Source of the DNA: Siphonodentalium dalli
Taxonomy: Eukaryota > Mollusca > Scaphopoda > Gadilida > Siphonodentaliidae
DNA length: 64,000 nucleotides
Direction of reading: 5' to 3'
NCBI GenBank assembly: GCA_032622095.1
Contig: CP136061.1
Coordinates: 235,183,815 to 235,247,814, forward strand
Shown: piece after piece, positions 34,969 through 46,868 of the stretch
How the letters are laid out: each line of letters starts with the position of its first letter
Numbering within the stretch: position 1 is the stretch's first letter
The notes under the pieces: model-generated
Databases searched by the model: none
What the model saw: only the letters and a program-made list of their open reading frames with translations
What the model was told of the DNA's origin: nothing
Program-made: the position numbers and the translations under genes

Positions 34969-35339
34969 TCCTATTATCTGATGTGTATTGTAATAATACT
35001 ACTTTTCACAACGGTGAATACGTCATCATATAGCTGAGGTTTGCATTTTGACGCCTTTTTTTCTGTATAACTTGAACCATATTCGTGGACATTTAAAATT
35101 GACAACTGCATTAACAAAGTGAAACAATTAATTGCATGAAAAATAGACATTTCAAGTGACGATAGAATGCAAAACCAGGACCAGAAAAATTGAGAATTAT
35201 AATAATAAAACACTTGCGGTGTGGATAGGAAGTAAGAAGGACTGTACAGAAGTGATATGTGACCGATGAAAAATCAGCTGGAATCCCAAGACATTTAGTC
35301 TATTGGGAATAGCATACATATGATCAATCAAATAACGAT

Positions 35340-37098
35340 ATGTTTCTGAACACCTATTAGAAAGCATTTCTCGATTCCGAAATAATCATACAAACGTGGA
35401 ATCAAAGACATTTGACAAACCTCGGAACGATAACTGTTATAAATCTTTAATTCTGCCACAGTTCTCTCATCTTTTCCAGGCTATACCAAATCCAGCACCG
35501 AAATTCATTACAGATTTAAATAAGATGGTTTCCAGACGACAATTTCAACAAAACTATTCAGCTGGAGGCTGCAAAATGGTTGACATTCAAAATTTTATGA
35601 CTTCAATGAAACTATCATGGATTTAACGCAATATCACATCGTCTGGGAAATGGCAGTCTCTATTTAAGTATTCTCAAAACTTCTTACCATCCAAAATGGT
35701 ACCTTTTATGTCCAATGAAAATTCGCCAATATAGTAGGAGGATTAGGAATAATTTCTGGTCAGATGTACTTACATCATGGGCCTCATATTGCGATACCAC
35801 TAAACCAACAACCACATCAGAACTTCTGTGTAACGTACTATATGATAACGGCAATATCTTATCAAAAGATAAACAATTCTCTTCTCAGGAATCGGAGAAG
35901 AATGGATTAACCCTTTACCCAACAAACCGGCCAAAACCGGCCAAATAAAGCTTCAACAGCCTAAAACATCTTCGGTCTGTCTCAATAGAACCATACAAAT
36001 ATGGATATCATTGGAACCGGCTCCTTGACCACATTGTGATAGTTACAGTTATGCCCTGTGCCAATGCATTCTCTTATATATGCGAGTCGACCATAGGTCG
36101 CCTCGCATATATAAGAGAATGCATTGGCCTAAAAAAACACTTTTAACCATTTTTTCTTACATTCTTTAACAATTTTATAATTTTTAATGTGTTAAGCCAA
36201 TGCATTCTCTTATATATGCGAGGCGACCAATGGTCGACTCGCATATATAAGAGAATGCATTGGCACAGGGCCCTTCTGTTGGGTAATGGATCAATTTTCG
36301 TAAATGACCTAATAGATCATAATGGCAATATTATTTCTATCGATGTAATAGAAAGGCAAATCGAGTGCAAAATCAACTTCCTGACATACAACGGTGATTC
36401 TATGTGCCAAACAATTCATTAAAGCTGTGCAAAAAACGGACAGTATTTAACCTACGAATCCCATTTCTGTTAAGTACATTAATTTTGGCTAAATCTATAA
36501 ACATTTATAATGAACTGACCAATCAAACGCAGGTCATGAAATTTCAGAAAAATGGGAATGCGAATTGGACATGAAAATTAAGAAAATGCTTTGGTCTACA
36601 TTTCTGATAAAACCATTTATTTGCGGTTCTGAGTCGCAATACAAATGGTTCCAATATCGAATGAATACCAGAATTCTAGGAACCAAATCCCTTCTTGAAA
36701 GAATGAAATTATCGAATGACAATTTATGTACCTTCTGTGGATCAGAAATAGAAACTATCTTACATTTATTCTGGAAATGTAATGTTACTAGCCAAGTGTG
36801 GATCCAGTTGCAGAATTGGATATTTAAGAAAACAAATTTATCACTAAAATTTACAGATTTTGCAGTGATATTCTGAGTCGCAATATATGATCAATTAGAA
36901 GACATTGTAAGCTTAATAATTATTTTTGCGAAATACTATATTTATAGAACTAAAAGGTGTGAACTACCAAAATTAAATTAAATTATACAAGAACTTCAGT
37001 ACTACTACAAACTGGGAAAGACTTCATATTATAGCAAATCTCTATATGAACAATTCGATAAACGCTGGTCAAAATGGGAAAATTTGTTGAAATACTAA
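35340..37098 (+). pseudogene. 3' part of an L1/Tx1-like LINE ORF2, interrupted
   Basis: Translation gives, in order: a post-polymerase segment (YKSLILPQFSHLFQAIPNP, then GGCKMVDIQNFM and SMKLSWI), NNFWSDVLTSWASYCDTTKP, a break caused by an insertion at 35908-36284, then IFVNDLIDHNGNIISID and INFLTYNG. Next come the zinc-finger-like LCTFCGSEIETILHLFWKC (36729-36785) and a final FDKRWSKWENLLKY with a stop at 37096-37098. Stops and frameshifts occur (for example near 35624, 36420 and 36874). The CxxC...HxxxxC motif after the polymerase and the order of segments are typical of L1-like elements. The copy is dead, and its 5' part including the polymerase core is missing. Confidence 0.75.
35908..36284. 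mobile_element. 377-bp hairpin element inserted in the LINE
   Basis: AATGGAT flanks it on both sides (35901-35907 and 36285-36291), and dropping the insert and one copy joins the LINE frame without a break. Near the ends, ACCCAACA (35917) faces TGTTGGGT (36277-36284). Two long hairpins lie inside (about 36060-36127 and 36199-36264), each with arms CCAATGCATTCTCTTATATA plus TGCGAG around a short GTCGACC/GGTCGCC-type loop. They are arranged so that GCCCTGTGCC at 36053 is mirrored by GGCACAGGGC at 36262-36271. It is non-coding. Confidence 0.8.
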
Positions 37099-38599
37099 AA
37101 CAATGGCCTAAATATATGTGCTACAACTACAAAACTACAATGTACACGAAAAAACTATAATAACTGTACGCATACATAGTCACTTACCATATCACTCACT
37201 ATCCACACTGCATACCCCATGCATATTAACCCAATTTTAATATATGTGTTATAAAATATCCTCCATACAAAAGTGACTTAAACTATATGTATATGCAGTC
37301 GCCCACATGTGAACGTATTACCGCACGTATGCTTATATACCTTAGATTAGTCGCGTTGAAGGTAGCTCAAATTCTACAGAAATATACGTTATCCCAGTAT
37401 ACATTCATTCATGTGATATAGTCACACACGACTCTTGCGAAATTTGCAGAGCAAAGTTCAAATATATACTTATTTCTGTATATCTATCTATTGAACTGAC
37501 TAAAAGTCCCACTCCATCTATCAACCCTTTCGATTTCTAATACTATTCTTTAAACAAATTGAGACCTTTATTTGAAACACTATATATGAATTCACATTAT
37601 AATGTATATGTATTGCATATGTATAACAAAGTATGAACCTTCATTACCAACCCATTGACGTAACCCATTGAAAACAAATTAGAATTTATTGGGGCCCCTA
37701 TATCGTTGGTATTTGTCATATAAAGAGTACTGGCATATTGTTGATTGGAGCCAGATCGGGATATTCAGATATTGGATTGAAATAGGCATTACATTAACAA
37801 CAATAAGTATGTAAACACGTTTAGATGATAATCGCCTATCAGTATCGGTACCACAGAGAATGCTCTCTCAATTTGGTTGGAATATGTTACCATGCCAAAG
37901 AGTCGAAATACTTAACAATACACCTAAAATTAGAGCACCCTTATGAAGTTAGCAGGCGGAGTTATTTGACTCTAATTTATGAGAACTCGGGCAATTTCAA
38001 AGATGGACTTTAAGTATGTTGAACCCAACACATTTCAGGCAAAAAAAAAGTTGAAACCAATTATGATCTAATTTTTGTCTAGGTAGAACCACATATTGAC
38101 TGGACTACATGTATAACGTTATTGCACTAGTTTGTCGTACCGCGATGTAAAACTGATCAAAATTCGAACCTATGGCGTTCATTTTACAATCGTGTCACAA
38201 GAAACTCGTGCAATAATGTTAACCTGTTTACACGTGTGTGCCGTATTGTTCAATTCTCACATATTTATGTAAATAATTCACTTATATAAATCTATCTATG
38301 CCATATGCAGCACACTCTTAGACTCATCCCGACCATTTGTTTTATCACTTGGCATAATATTTTGTTTTGCGACAGGCGTATTAAAATGATTTAATAACAA
38401 TACCAACATAAAAACCCATATCGTCACACAAGGGTTCCAAATATTCTAACAAATTCCACTTTGCGAAACCATAAACAGGCTCCTTCCGTCAGTATTCTAA
38501 CCTGGGGTGTTCGATGTGGGCTGGGTATTCTCATTCACATTCACTTGTAGTATCGTTCTGTTAGATATCGCAATCATTGTGGTTCTGTGGACGGAGTAG
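37099..38599. other. LINE 3' flank and unassigned AT-rich DNA
   Basis: The first few hundred bases may be LINE 3' UTR, but no poly-A or simple-repeat tail marks its end. Nothing else was recognised. Confidence 0.4.
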
Positions 38600-38639
38600 C
38601 TGGTTATGGTAGCAGTAGCCGTTGGTCTGCCGCTGATAG

Positions 38640-38835
38640 TGGTACTGGTGTTAGTGTTGTTGTTGTTGTTATTGTTGTTGGTGGCGGTGGTTGTAGTGAC
38701 GGCGATTATTGTGTGTACTGTGTTTATGAGTGTGTTTTTGTTGTTGTTGGTGGTGGTGGTGGTGGTGGTGGTGGTGGTGGTGATGGTGGTGGTGGTGGTG
38801 GTGGTGATGGTGGTGATGGTGGTGACAATATAGGT
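38640..38835. repeat. compound GTT/GGT microsatellite
   Basis: Tracts of TGTTGTTGTTGTT (38656-38680) and a long GGTGGTGGT/GGTGAT run (38748-38824). Six-frame poly-His, poly-Val, poly-Gly and poly-Thr peptides arise from it and are not genes. Confidence 0.95.
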
Positions 38836-41133
38836 CGAAGTCGTCGTCAGAACTGCAAACAAACAAAAATGAACGATGTTTCGTATAATATGGCAAAATA
38901 TAAAAGCAGTTGTGTCGTTTTTAATTAACACATGTCATACATGCTCACTGATTCATAAGAATAATGATTATAGTTTGTCTTTGTCAAAGGTTTTTTATCA
39001 AAGATCTGTTGTATTAACTACATGTAGTCCATGCTCAGAACACAACGCATTCTACACATTAAAACTGACATTACTATATATATCTTCCCTCATCTAATGG
39101 TTTTGAAGCCGATTTATTATATCCAGATGTGCTGCATGTGGATGTGCCTTCAATTGATATAGTATGTAATATTATATCATTATGTACCTGTTCAAAGTGC
39201 TTCCGCCATACATTTGTATCTAAATGTAAATCTCACACATCATATATATTTGGTTTATTGATATCAAAGAATTGAAGGCAATTAGCATGTTTTTTAAATA
39301 AAGTGTCTTATATATGTTGTTATAACAACAAAGGGTTATATTGTAAAACAACACGAATTAAGGTCAACATATGGATCCTGGGTCTAGAGACCGGCATTTT
39401 ATTTTAGAAGGGAGGTCTTCATCAACACAGCTAATCAATGTTTCACTATTTGCAGCATCGTTACTGTTTGAAACTGTATTTGTCATGATTATGATATTAT
39501 CTTGCTGTGGGTGTAAATATAACGAAATATATATACAATGCACTATTATAAAGAAGTGTTTTGTTGGCTCAGACTTTGTCTTAAATTGTAGAAATTTATC
39601 ACATTAACATCTTCAACGCGGACACAGTGCAAACGGAAACCAGATTGTATGCTTATAATAGATAATCACAAGTAGCCCAAATTGGTATATGATTCGCATG
39701 AGAACAAACTGTGTTTCTTAATTAACATAGGTTGTAAATGAGACAACGCAAATGCGTCACACAGAAGATGAACAGCAGTCTATCCAGAGACGTTCCTATG
39801 GGGTTCCAACTGGGGGTGAGACCATAAAATTCCCAAATATATAGGATTTGGTCTAATAAAATTTCCAACTGTATAAGATTTGGTTTTGAGAAATGCAAAA
39901 TTCCAATATTGGCTTAATGGCTTACTATTTTGGGTTTTTATATGTTATATGCATTGAGTAGTACCGGTACACTGTGCATGCAGTACATTATACATGATAC
40001 TAATCAGAATATGGTATGTATTCAAATTCCAAGGAGTCACAAGTTATAACTCACGCAATGGTAACACATATGCATGGAGAATGGTTGTTATATTGTTAAA
40101 GTTGTCCTCATTGATATGGAGGTTTGACATTACTAATAGACTAGTGACCACGAATCTATGGTTGGTAAAACATACCAGTCTGAACTTGAAGGAAATGCTT
40201 TGCTTTCAATTTCATATATGTGTTCAGGCAATGAGCATTACAGGAATGTATTTAATCAAATGAATTAACATCAACAGGCATTTCTGTACAAACTACAATT
40301 ACAACTGATAAAAACAATTATGCCAGTTTACCACTGCCACCTGGGCATGAATCCCCACGATGGCAGTAGTGGCACTGACAGTGGTGGAAGCAGTAAAAGG
40401 GTTAAAACTGTAAAAAAAAAAACATAAAAAAACACTTTCCCTTAATCATTCATTATTTTCAAAGACATTAGCTCGTACATAGCACTCAATGACGCAGAAT
40501 TGAAACAGTTCTTTTATTGAAATGAAGGAATGTTGGCTTATTTGACGTAGATTTGTACGAGTAAACGATCTCCCTTGTTATTGGCGGTACATGTAGTACA
40601 AAACACATTTCGCAATTTGTTGAAACCTGTAAAATTAATTATATTCCTCCAAATGACTTGGCAAGTTATCAACATATAATCATTACTTACCGATCGATGA
40701 TAATGAAGCCTACAGCGTAATTTGACATTTTTTGCATCTTAGTCATGAACTGTTTTAACTTATATTATATGCGTTGTAACTGTCCCTTTACCTCCGCTCT
40801 CAGCGGCAAATCAAAATGTCGGAATTCATAGTCGGAAAAAACAATTTGTACAATTCCGGAATTGGAAAATCGGTAACGAGTATTTAGAATTGAATTCCGA
40901 GTCGGAAAATAAACAACCGGCACAAAAAATCTCGATCTCTGATTGAAACACTTGGATCATTCGACACACTTGTTACTTTTAATTTCCAACTCTTGGAATT
41001 TGAATCATGAAATTTCCAACTATTGAAAATTATGGTCCTCTTTGGGTGTGACACCCCCACACCCCCTGTCGGACGTCCCTGAATCTATCGCCGCACACAT
41101 CTGATTTGGTGCTATCCAATGATAACTGTTTAC
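38836..41133. other. no gene recognised; intron 3' of the WSC exon on the minus strand
   Basis: AT-rich. Open frames near 39371 and 39994 on the plus strand have no domain. CGGAATT/AATTCCGA words near 40815-40910 and TTTCCAACT words near 39840-39870 and 40985-41025 suggest old repeats. Confidence 0.4.
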
Positions 41134-41313
41134 CTTCAATCTTATAAATGTTTTGTGCCACTAAGCCTCCGCAGTACTCATCTGCATTGCCGGGACATTT
41201 AAACATTTTACACATCAACACGCCACCAAGGATTGCCATTGCCGTCCCATGTTTCCCGTGACTATTACCACAGAAGCACTCATTTCCCCATTGTAATCCA
41301 GCTAATGTGTAAC
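41134..41313 (-). CDS. WSC domain, C-terminal half (internal exon, phase 1-1)
   Basis: WSC domains are small extracellular cysteine-rich modules thought to bind carbohydrate, found in fungal wall sensors and in animal proteins such as Kremen and polycystin-1. This 180-bp exon has acceptor CATGTTCTCTTCCAG and donor GTAAAC. It reads YTLAGLQWGNECFCGNS, then LMCKMFKCPGNADEYCGG and NIYKIE. That is the second half of a WSC domain with five of its eight cysteines. Both junctions are phase 1, and the entry base completes a glycine codon. The exon at 59306-59446 on the same strand ends in phase 1 with G and carries the other three cysteines; joined, the boundary reads FNKGYTLAGLQ, as expected for the family. 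The intron between would be about 18 kb. The next exon downstream may be 26952-27193 (same phase). The domain call is firm; the full gene model is not. Confidence 0.85.
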
Positions 41314-42204
41314 CTGGAAGAGAACATGTTAATAATAGACAGATTCTTCATTGGTCATGATAGCACAGCAATGTTAGTAGACAACCGACTTATACGATCC
41401 GGCATCGCTTTGGTTTGGTTTATTCGAGTTTATCATCATTAAAGTCACTTTGCCACATCACGGCGTCATCAGTTTTGTGGTTGGATAAAATTTTGTGGAG
41501 AGACAGCTATTAAATGAATATGAATTTGATGGTTATCTTCAATGGGCAATAACTACGTTACACGGAGAATGCAACCAGCACCGGGAAGCAACTGATAAAC
41601 TTGTCCAGATAAATGAACCGGGTTACTTCCAGTCGTGTCCATTATAATTCCTCGCTTACTGGGATGTTCACTATTTGAGCCATCGGGGATCTCATCAACT
41701 AATTAAATCCTCGACGATGAGAGATTGTCCTTTACAGAAATTAAAATGGCGTCCAACGTGGCCACCATCGACCGTGAGTAGAAATCATGAACATTCGAAC
41801 TACCTTAGATATACTGATGGCCTTCGAGATCGGTATTGCTCTTATAATTACACCCACTTCATTCTCTATAATAAATTCCCGTTGAGTTTATCAAAGCTAA
41901 TGTAATTATATCGGATAATTACATTAGGTCGAGATTTTATCAGTACAGCGAAAACGACCCAAAAGTATTAGCGCCCAATGATATTTATAGTCCGTTGCAT
42001 GGTAACCACGGACGCTACTTTCTTCGCTAACGCTTCGCAATACACATTTTTTTTTCACGAACAGCATGAAAGCCGATTAAAGAACAGTAAATCAACATCC
42101 AACTTAATACAATGCCCCAATGAATTAAACATTTCCAAGCTGTTTACAAATAATTAAATGGTGTCGTATTTGCAAAGTTTATAACGAAATGCATGACTAA
42201 ACTT
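41314..42204. other. long intron between WSC exons; small palindrome
   Basis: No exon seen. CTAATGTAATTAT / ATAATTACATTAG around 41898-41927 forms a hairpin with 13-bp arms, which resembles the TAATTACATTAGG word in the 43246-43371 hairpin element. Confidence 0.45.
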
Positions 42205-42480
42205 ACACAATTTTTTTGTTTTCGTTTCATTTATTTACCTTTTTCCCACCAGGCACCACTAAATTATGTTACAACATGTTACGAAGCATTACGTTACATG
42301 TGTAACAGAACGAGAGAGAGAAGCTAGTGTGGGAGTCACACCGAAAGTTGGTAGCACCCGGAATCCCAAGCCGGTAACCCATCCAAGGACTAACTGAGCT
42401 CGTCGTTGCTTAACTTCGCTGTTATCACACAAAGCGTCTAACGACCGCGACCACGAGATCTAGATCTCTCGATCAGAGAA
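42205..42480 (-). mobile_element. 5S-rRNA-derived SINE-like element
   Basis: On the minus strand, about 42345-42450 resembles the inner and 3' part of 5S rRNA: GCGAAGTTAAGCAACGACGA (box A region), then GTTAGTCCTTGGATGGGTTA and CCGGCTTGGGA (box C region), and a final CGGGTGCTACC. Substitutions from a functional 5S are obvious and the 5' third is barely recognisable, so it is not a working rRNA gene. After it comes a non-5S body (TGTTACACATGTAACG..., GTGGTGCCTGGTGGGAAAAA) and an AT-rich tail near 42205-42240 (TAAATAAATGAAACG). A 5S head, an unrelated body and an A-rich tail are the layout of SINE3-type elements. The alternative is a 5S pseudogene next to unrelated DNA. Limits are approximate. 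Confidence 0.65.
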
Positions 42481-43245
42481 GTCATCGGCTTCTATATTTA
42501 CAACGCGACCGCTACACATTATTTCTGAGATCCATAGAGAACGCTCGTTGATTGGTGTTACAAATGATATAACGTCCCTGTGAGAAAACCGCAGGATATT
42601 ACTTCTACTCGTATCAGTGTAGCAATATGTTAAAAGTGTTACAAAGGTTTATGTGTCTGCATTATCTGGACAAAAGTGTTTTAATAATCACTTTAACTTT
42701 TACCAAATTTTTTTTTTAAAATAAATCATCTTAAAATTTCTTAAATGCCATGGTGATTTAATTCTTCTGAAAACTTGTTTCTCGGTAAAATCCCAATGAC
42801 ACAAAATGACTGCGAAAAATCGAAATCGAAAAGTATTTGGCTCAATGCCGATTGATAGGAGACATCATGCACGAAAATGTTCACTAAACTTATTGATTAT
42901 CGCATGTTCATGATTCCCAGTTGACATGGAGACTAACTGTATGTTTTCCTCTTCCAAAATTCTGCTAATATTGTTTAATTTTCATCAGAAGTTTATTAAT
43001 TTTGGTCAATGTTTTGTTTTGTCCTTGGCATACGTTCGAGAAAACCCCTCTCGATCTACAGATGGATCGATATTATTCGGACGGGAATGGGGCGAGTTGT
43101 TTCGGCTCAAGTCGTCACAGATCCTATTCGGACAGAGAGTCTCTTTCGGTCCGTTATTTGAGAACATACAGTTCCTTGTTTCAACCGTATTTTTAGGGCG
43201 AATATGTTTTTAAAATCAATATTTAACAATCGATGGCATAATTAT
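42481..43245. other. no certain gene; short GC-richer open segment
   Basis: A plus-strand frame at 43061-43196 begins MDRYYSDGNGASCFG and contains SRHRSYSDRESLSVRY, locally richer in CG than its surroundings. It has no family match I know and no visible splice partner, so it is left unassigned. Confidence 0.3.
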
Positions 43246-43371
43246 AAGGAATAATCTCGGTTTCCTAATTTAATTACTGTCTAAAGGCATATGCTTAGCG
43301 ATTTATAGGTTTGTGATTCGGCATATGCCTTTAGACTGTGTAATTACATTAGGAAACCGATATTATTCCTT
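43246..43371. mobile_element. 126-bp hairpin MITE
   Basis: AAGGAATAATCTCGGTTTCC at the left is mirrored by GGAAACCGATATTATTCCTT at the right. The arms continue through AATTACTGTCTAAAGGCATA, and its mirror TATGCCTTTAGACTGTGTAA, to a loop near 43295-43315. It is non-coding. Confidence 0.85.
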
Positions 43372-46268
43372 AAATAATAGCCTCGTCCATTAAAACCACC
43401 ATAAACAGAAATAATATTAAAATATAGACAGACTTTGTTCTTATACAAATCATAGATATCTCGAAAATAGTATTTTAGTGTCAAGTTCGTACTCTGTGTT
43501 ATGTAAACAAAAGCCAATTTCTGTTACATAACCTGTTGAGCAGTGTGTGATAAGCAAAACACTCCAGGAACACCACCCTAAGTGAACTTGCGTTAAAACT
43601 GCCACGATGTTGTTTGCAACATACCTGTGTAGCGCTCGTCACTCAATATTTCGGTTTTGAATGTTTCACCGCGAATCACTCCGAAAAAAAATCGCCACGT
43701 TGTTGAGTGGTTTGCTTATTGCAAACACGTTACATGCTGTATATAAACATACCCCGGCTCACACAAATTGTGTTTTGTGGATAATATCTTACTATCATTC
43801 TATACTATTACGATATTCTTGAGGAAATTTTCATAATTTGGTAACTTATGTTTCTAAATTATAAACTACAACCAAGGCCACCCGCGCCTTTAACAGTGAT
43901 TATATCACTACATTGATATACAATATGAAAGCAAATTTGATAATGCATTCATCGTCGGGGATCATTTATCTGATGATAACTTCTACTGTAATACGAATTT
44001 TTTTTTGCACAGAAATACTTATATGCAAGTCATATAATTCAGATTTTTCTTGGGATGGAAAAATACACCTGTTTTAATGATAAATCGCGGATGTCTGAAA
44101 TTGTCTCCCTCCTGTGCGACAAATTTAAATAGGTATCCCCACTCTTATCTTTGCTACTCATCTTTCTTCGTTCAACTTCACTTTAATTGCTATTACATGC
44201 TTTCCTCTGATGATATGGATTTTTATAAGGGTAGTAGTGTACCCAGGGATTTAACAAGTTGCGATCAAAGACAACATCAAAGACCTTAATTATATAGATG
44301 AAAGAAATCCATCTTATAGAACAAAAGATCCACCATTCCTTATATATACAAGACGAAGTCTTGGTCGGGAGTTGTAGGAATATCCCAATATGCACTGAAC
44401 AAAACATAAATCTTCCCAAGGAGTCTAAAAAGAAATTCCAATTCCCAAATGTACAACAGCTAATGCTCTAACCGTAGCCGTTATCACATATGTTAGTTAT
44501 CAGTCAACAATACATGCATATCTCCTCTCAATCAATCTAGAAATTAAATATAACATTCAGAAACAACAGTAGATAGAGGAGAGCTGACCAGGAATTAGTT
44601 TATAACACATAAATGTAAACAGCACATTTATGAACACAGGGAAGACATACCCTAAACAAACACACAAATGACACGAAATCACACATATATTTTCCTTTGA
44701 AGTTCGGTGTGGGTGTGAAGTATGGACGGTGCATGATCAAGATCTGCTCACAATTGTGAGTAGCGGTGTTGAGTTACCAGTATATATATCTTGAATGTAT
44801 ATTAGATACATGTGTATTTATTCTGATGTTCCCTACTGCGCATCGATATATTTTGGTGCTTTTGCATATATGTATATATGTTTGCATGTTCCATGTCAAT
44901 TCGTGGCTAGCAATAAACTCATGCATTCACTATCTAAACTAAATGAAGTTATCTCACATACAAATACTGGCAGCAAACATGAATTGAGATCGTTGATCCC
45001 GCGCGTGTCAATGGAATTTATATGAAATAAACACCATGTAGGTAATTTAGATATATTCTGTGTGGTCCTTTAGAAACTAAGCTATATGTACACAAAACCT
45101 AGCAATGAAATAAATATATATATAGAGGTATATAAGAAAGTACATGATATACAACATATCAAAACTTAAAGCACAACACACCCGGTATTAAAAGTATATG
45201 TTAATTTAAGTGGGAGGTGGTATAACATCTTAAAGATAAAAAATAATTCAGAGATATAGTTATAATGGGAACCAGGCCTCCGAAAAAATAGTTCAGATTT
45301 GTCCAGGTATGTTGTCAATGCAGTACGCTGTCCGATCTGTCGTGGATATTAATAAATTGGCCGTGCACACGCCTTGGTTTGTTCACTGTAAAGAACGCTA
45401 CTGGAGTCACTATATGGCCATTAATAATTAGGTTGTGGTAGCACCTGGACCAGTGTTTCTATAACCTGAAGGTTCCTACACTGAAATATCTAAAGTTAAT
45501 AATAGTATAATTATTAATATATAGTATACCTACTGTAATTTGACAAACGCCACCATTTAAAGTCCATCAATTTACCGCTATCACCAAATAAAGAGATATA
45601 TAAACACTCTTGAAGATTAACAAATGTTTTTATTAAAAATAAAAAAGAAACATGCATATAACAAGGTAGCACCTGATTAAAGCCTAAGTAATTACCACAG
45701 ACCTTACTGGCAATGTAAGTATATACATGGTCGTGAGAAAATGGCAAATGCGTCGAAAGGTATCAAAATAAACCTTACAACATGATAACAAATATGTCTA
45801 CAATGTGAACCAGTACAATAAGTGTTATAAAAAGATTATTGACAAGATGTTAAAACCAAATGTTATCCTTTGTCCAAATTTCTGTTTTGTCAAAACTGTT
45901 TCCTTGTGGAACAGTATAAATAGGCTCATACACCGATAGACACCGTCTAATAGAAATCCCAATTTTATTAAATTCAATAATTGAGAAATGGATCACCTCA
46001 CAAGTCAAGAAATTCTACCAGGCACTCAAGTTTTAATTGATGCAGTGAAGATTTTTTTTCGCTATTCCAAAGGACTACCACCTGTCTGAATGGGAGTGGA
46101 AGATGTATATAAATAAAATGTTCTCTGAGTTCAGACAAAAATTTACTAGATTATTGGATTGTTCAACTTCACCGGACTCTCAATGTTATTTCTGCAAGTA
46201 TGTGTATTGACATGAAATGAAAACAAAATGGGGAAATGGAATAACTGTGCGGACTAGTATATCCAGTC
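43372..46268. other. long stretch without recognised genes
   Basis: AT-rich intron-like DNA with a few TATATA tracts (for example 45112-45135). A short exon-like segment near 45520-45600 on the minus strand is listed under rejected items. Confidence 0.4.
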
Positions 46269-46868
46269 TTAAAGGGGTACTGTACGCCATTTTCAATAAA
46301 TTCCCGGTGATAACAACGATCTATTATCGATACTATATAGAAATATAAGTAATTTGAGTCGAATATGTATTCTGTAAACGCTCAGGTTAATAGGCTATCT
46401 TAAAATTTAATAATTTAAAAGTTAATAATTTAATATAAATTGATTTTATGGCTCCAGCCATAAAATGGCGTCTCTTAAAATTGGAATTTCCGTGTACAAA
46501 ACGTAATCAAATTATAATTGAGGGATACTGGATTAATAAAACAATTGCACACACGATCGTTTGAAACATTATGCTTACACGGGGAGAAAACCCAAGCCAC
46601 TCATTGACTAGTGACCATACACTAACTTAAATGAGTATATGGGACTGCTAAGCATATAATATAATGTTTATTTGATTCATTTGGTTGAAAACTGTACAAA
46701 AATTACTCGACAACGACAATTTGTATTGTTGGATTCCGGTAAATTTGCCATCCGTAACAATACTTCGTACTCAACAGACGTTCAAATAATGGAAAAAGTG
46801 TTACCGTATTCTCCGACTCGGGGATTATAGAAACCAACAACAACATCTTGGGTACAGTACCCCTTTAA
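46269..46868. mobile_element. TTAA-flanked TIR element of about 600 bp
   Basis: TTAA at 46269-46272 and 46865-46868 flank inverted ends: AGGGGTACTGTAC at the left and GTACAGTACCCCT at the right. The interior is AT-rich with no transposase. TTAA duplications are characteristic of piggyBac and Kolobok elements, and AGGGG ends recall Kolobok-type MITEs; the choice is not secure. Confidence 0.8.

Noticed and set aside
38497-38931. Long open frames encoding poly-Thr/Asn, poly-His, poly-Val and poly-Gly
   Set aside because: All six-frame products of one GTT/GGT microsatellite, with no splice or start context.
42345-42450. Functional 5S rRNA gene
   Set aside because: Many substitutions, unrecognisable 5' third, no T-run terminator at the expected place and a fused non-5S body.
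45520-45600. Minus-strand exon-like segment CLYISLFGDSGKLMDF between acceptor- and donor-like words, faintly PLAT-like, phase 1-1
   Set aside because: It would fall inside the WSC domain if spliced into that gene, it is only 24 codons, and the domain resemblance is too weak to name.
45990-46230. Plus-strand fragment ending SPDSQCYFCK, resembling an L1 zinc-finger region
   Set aside because: Too short and broken to support a LINE call; could be chance.
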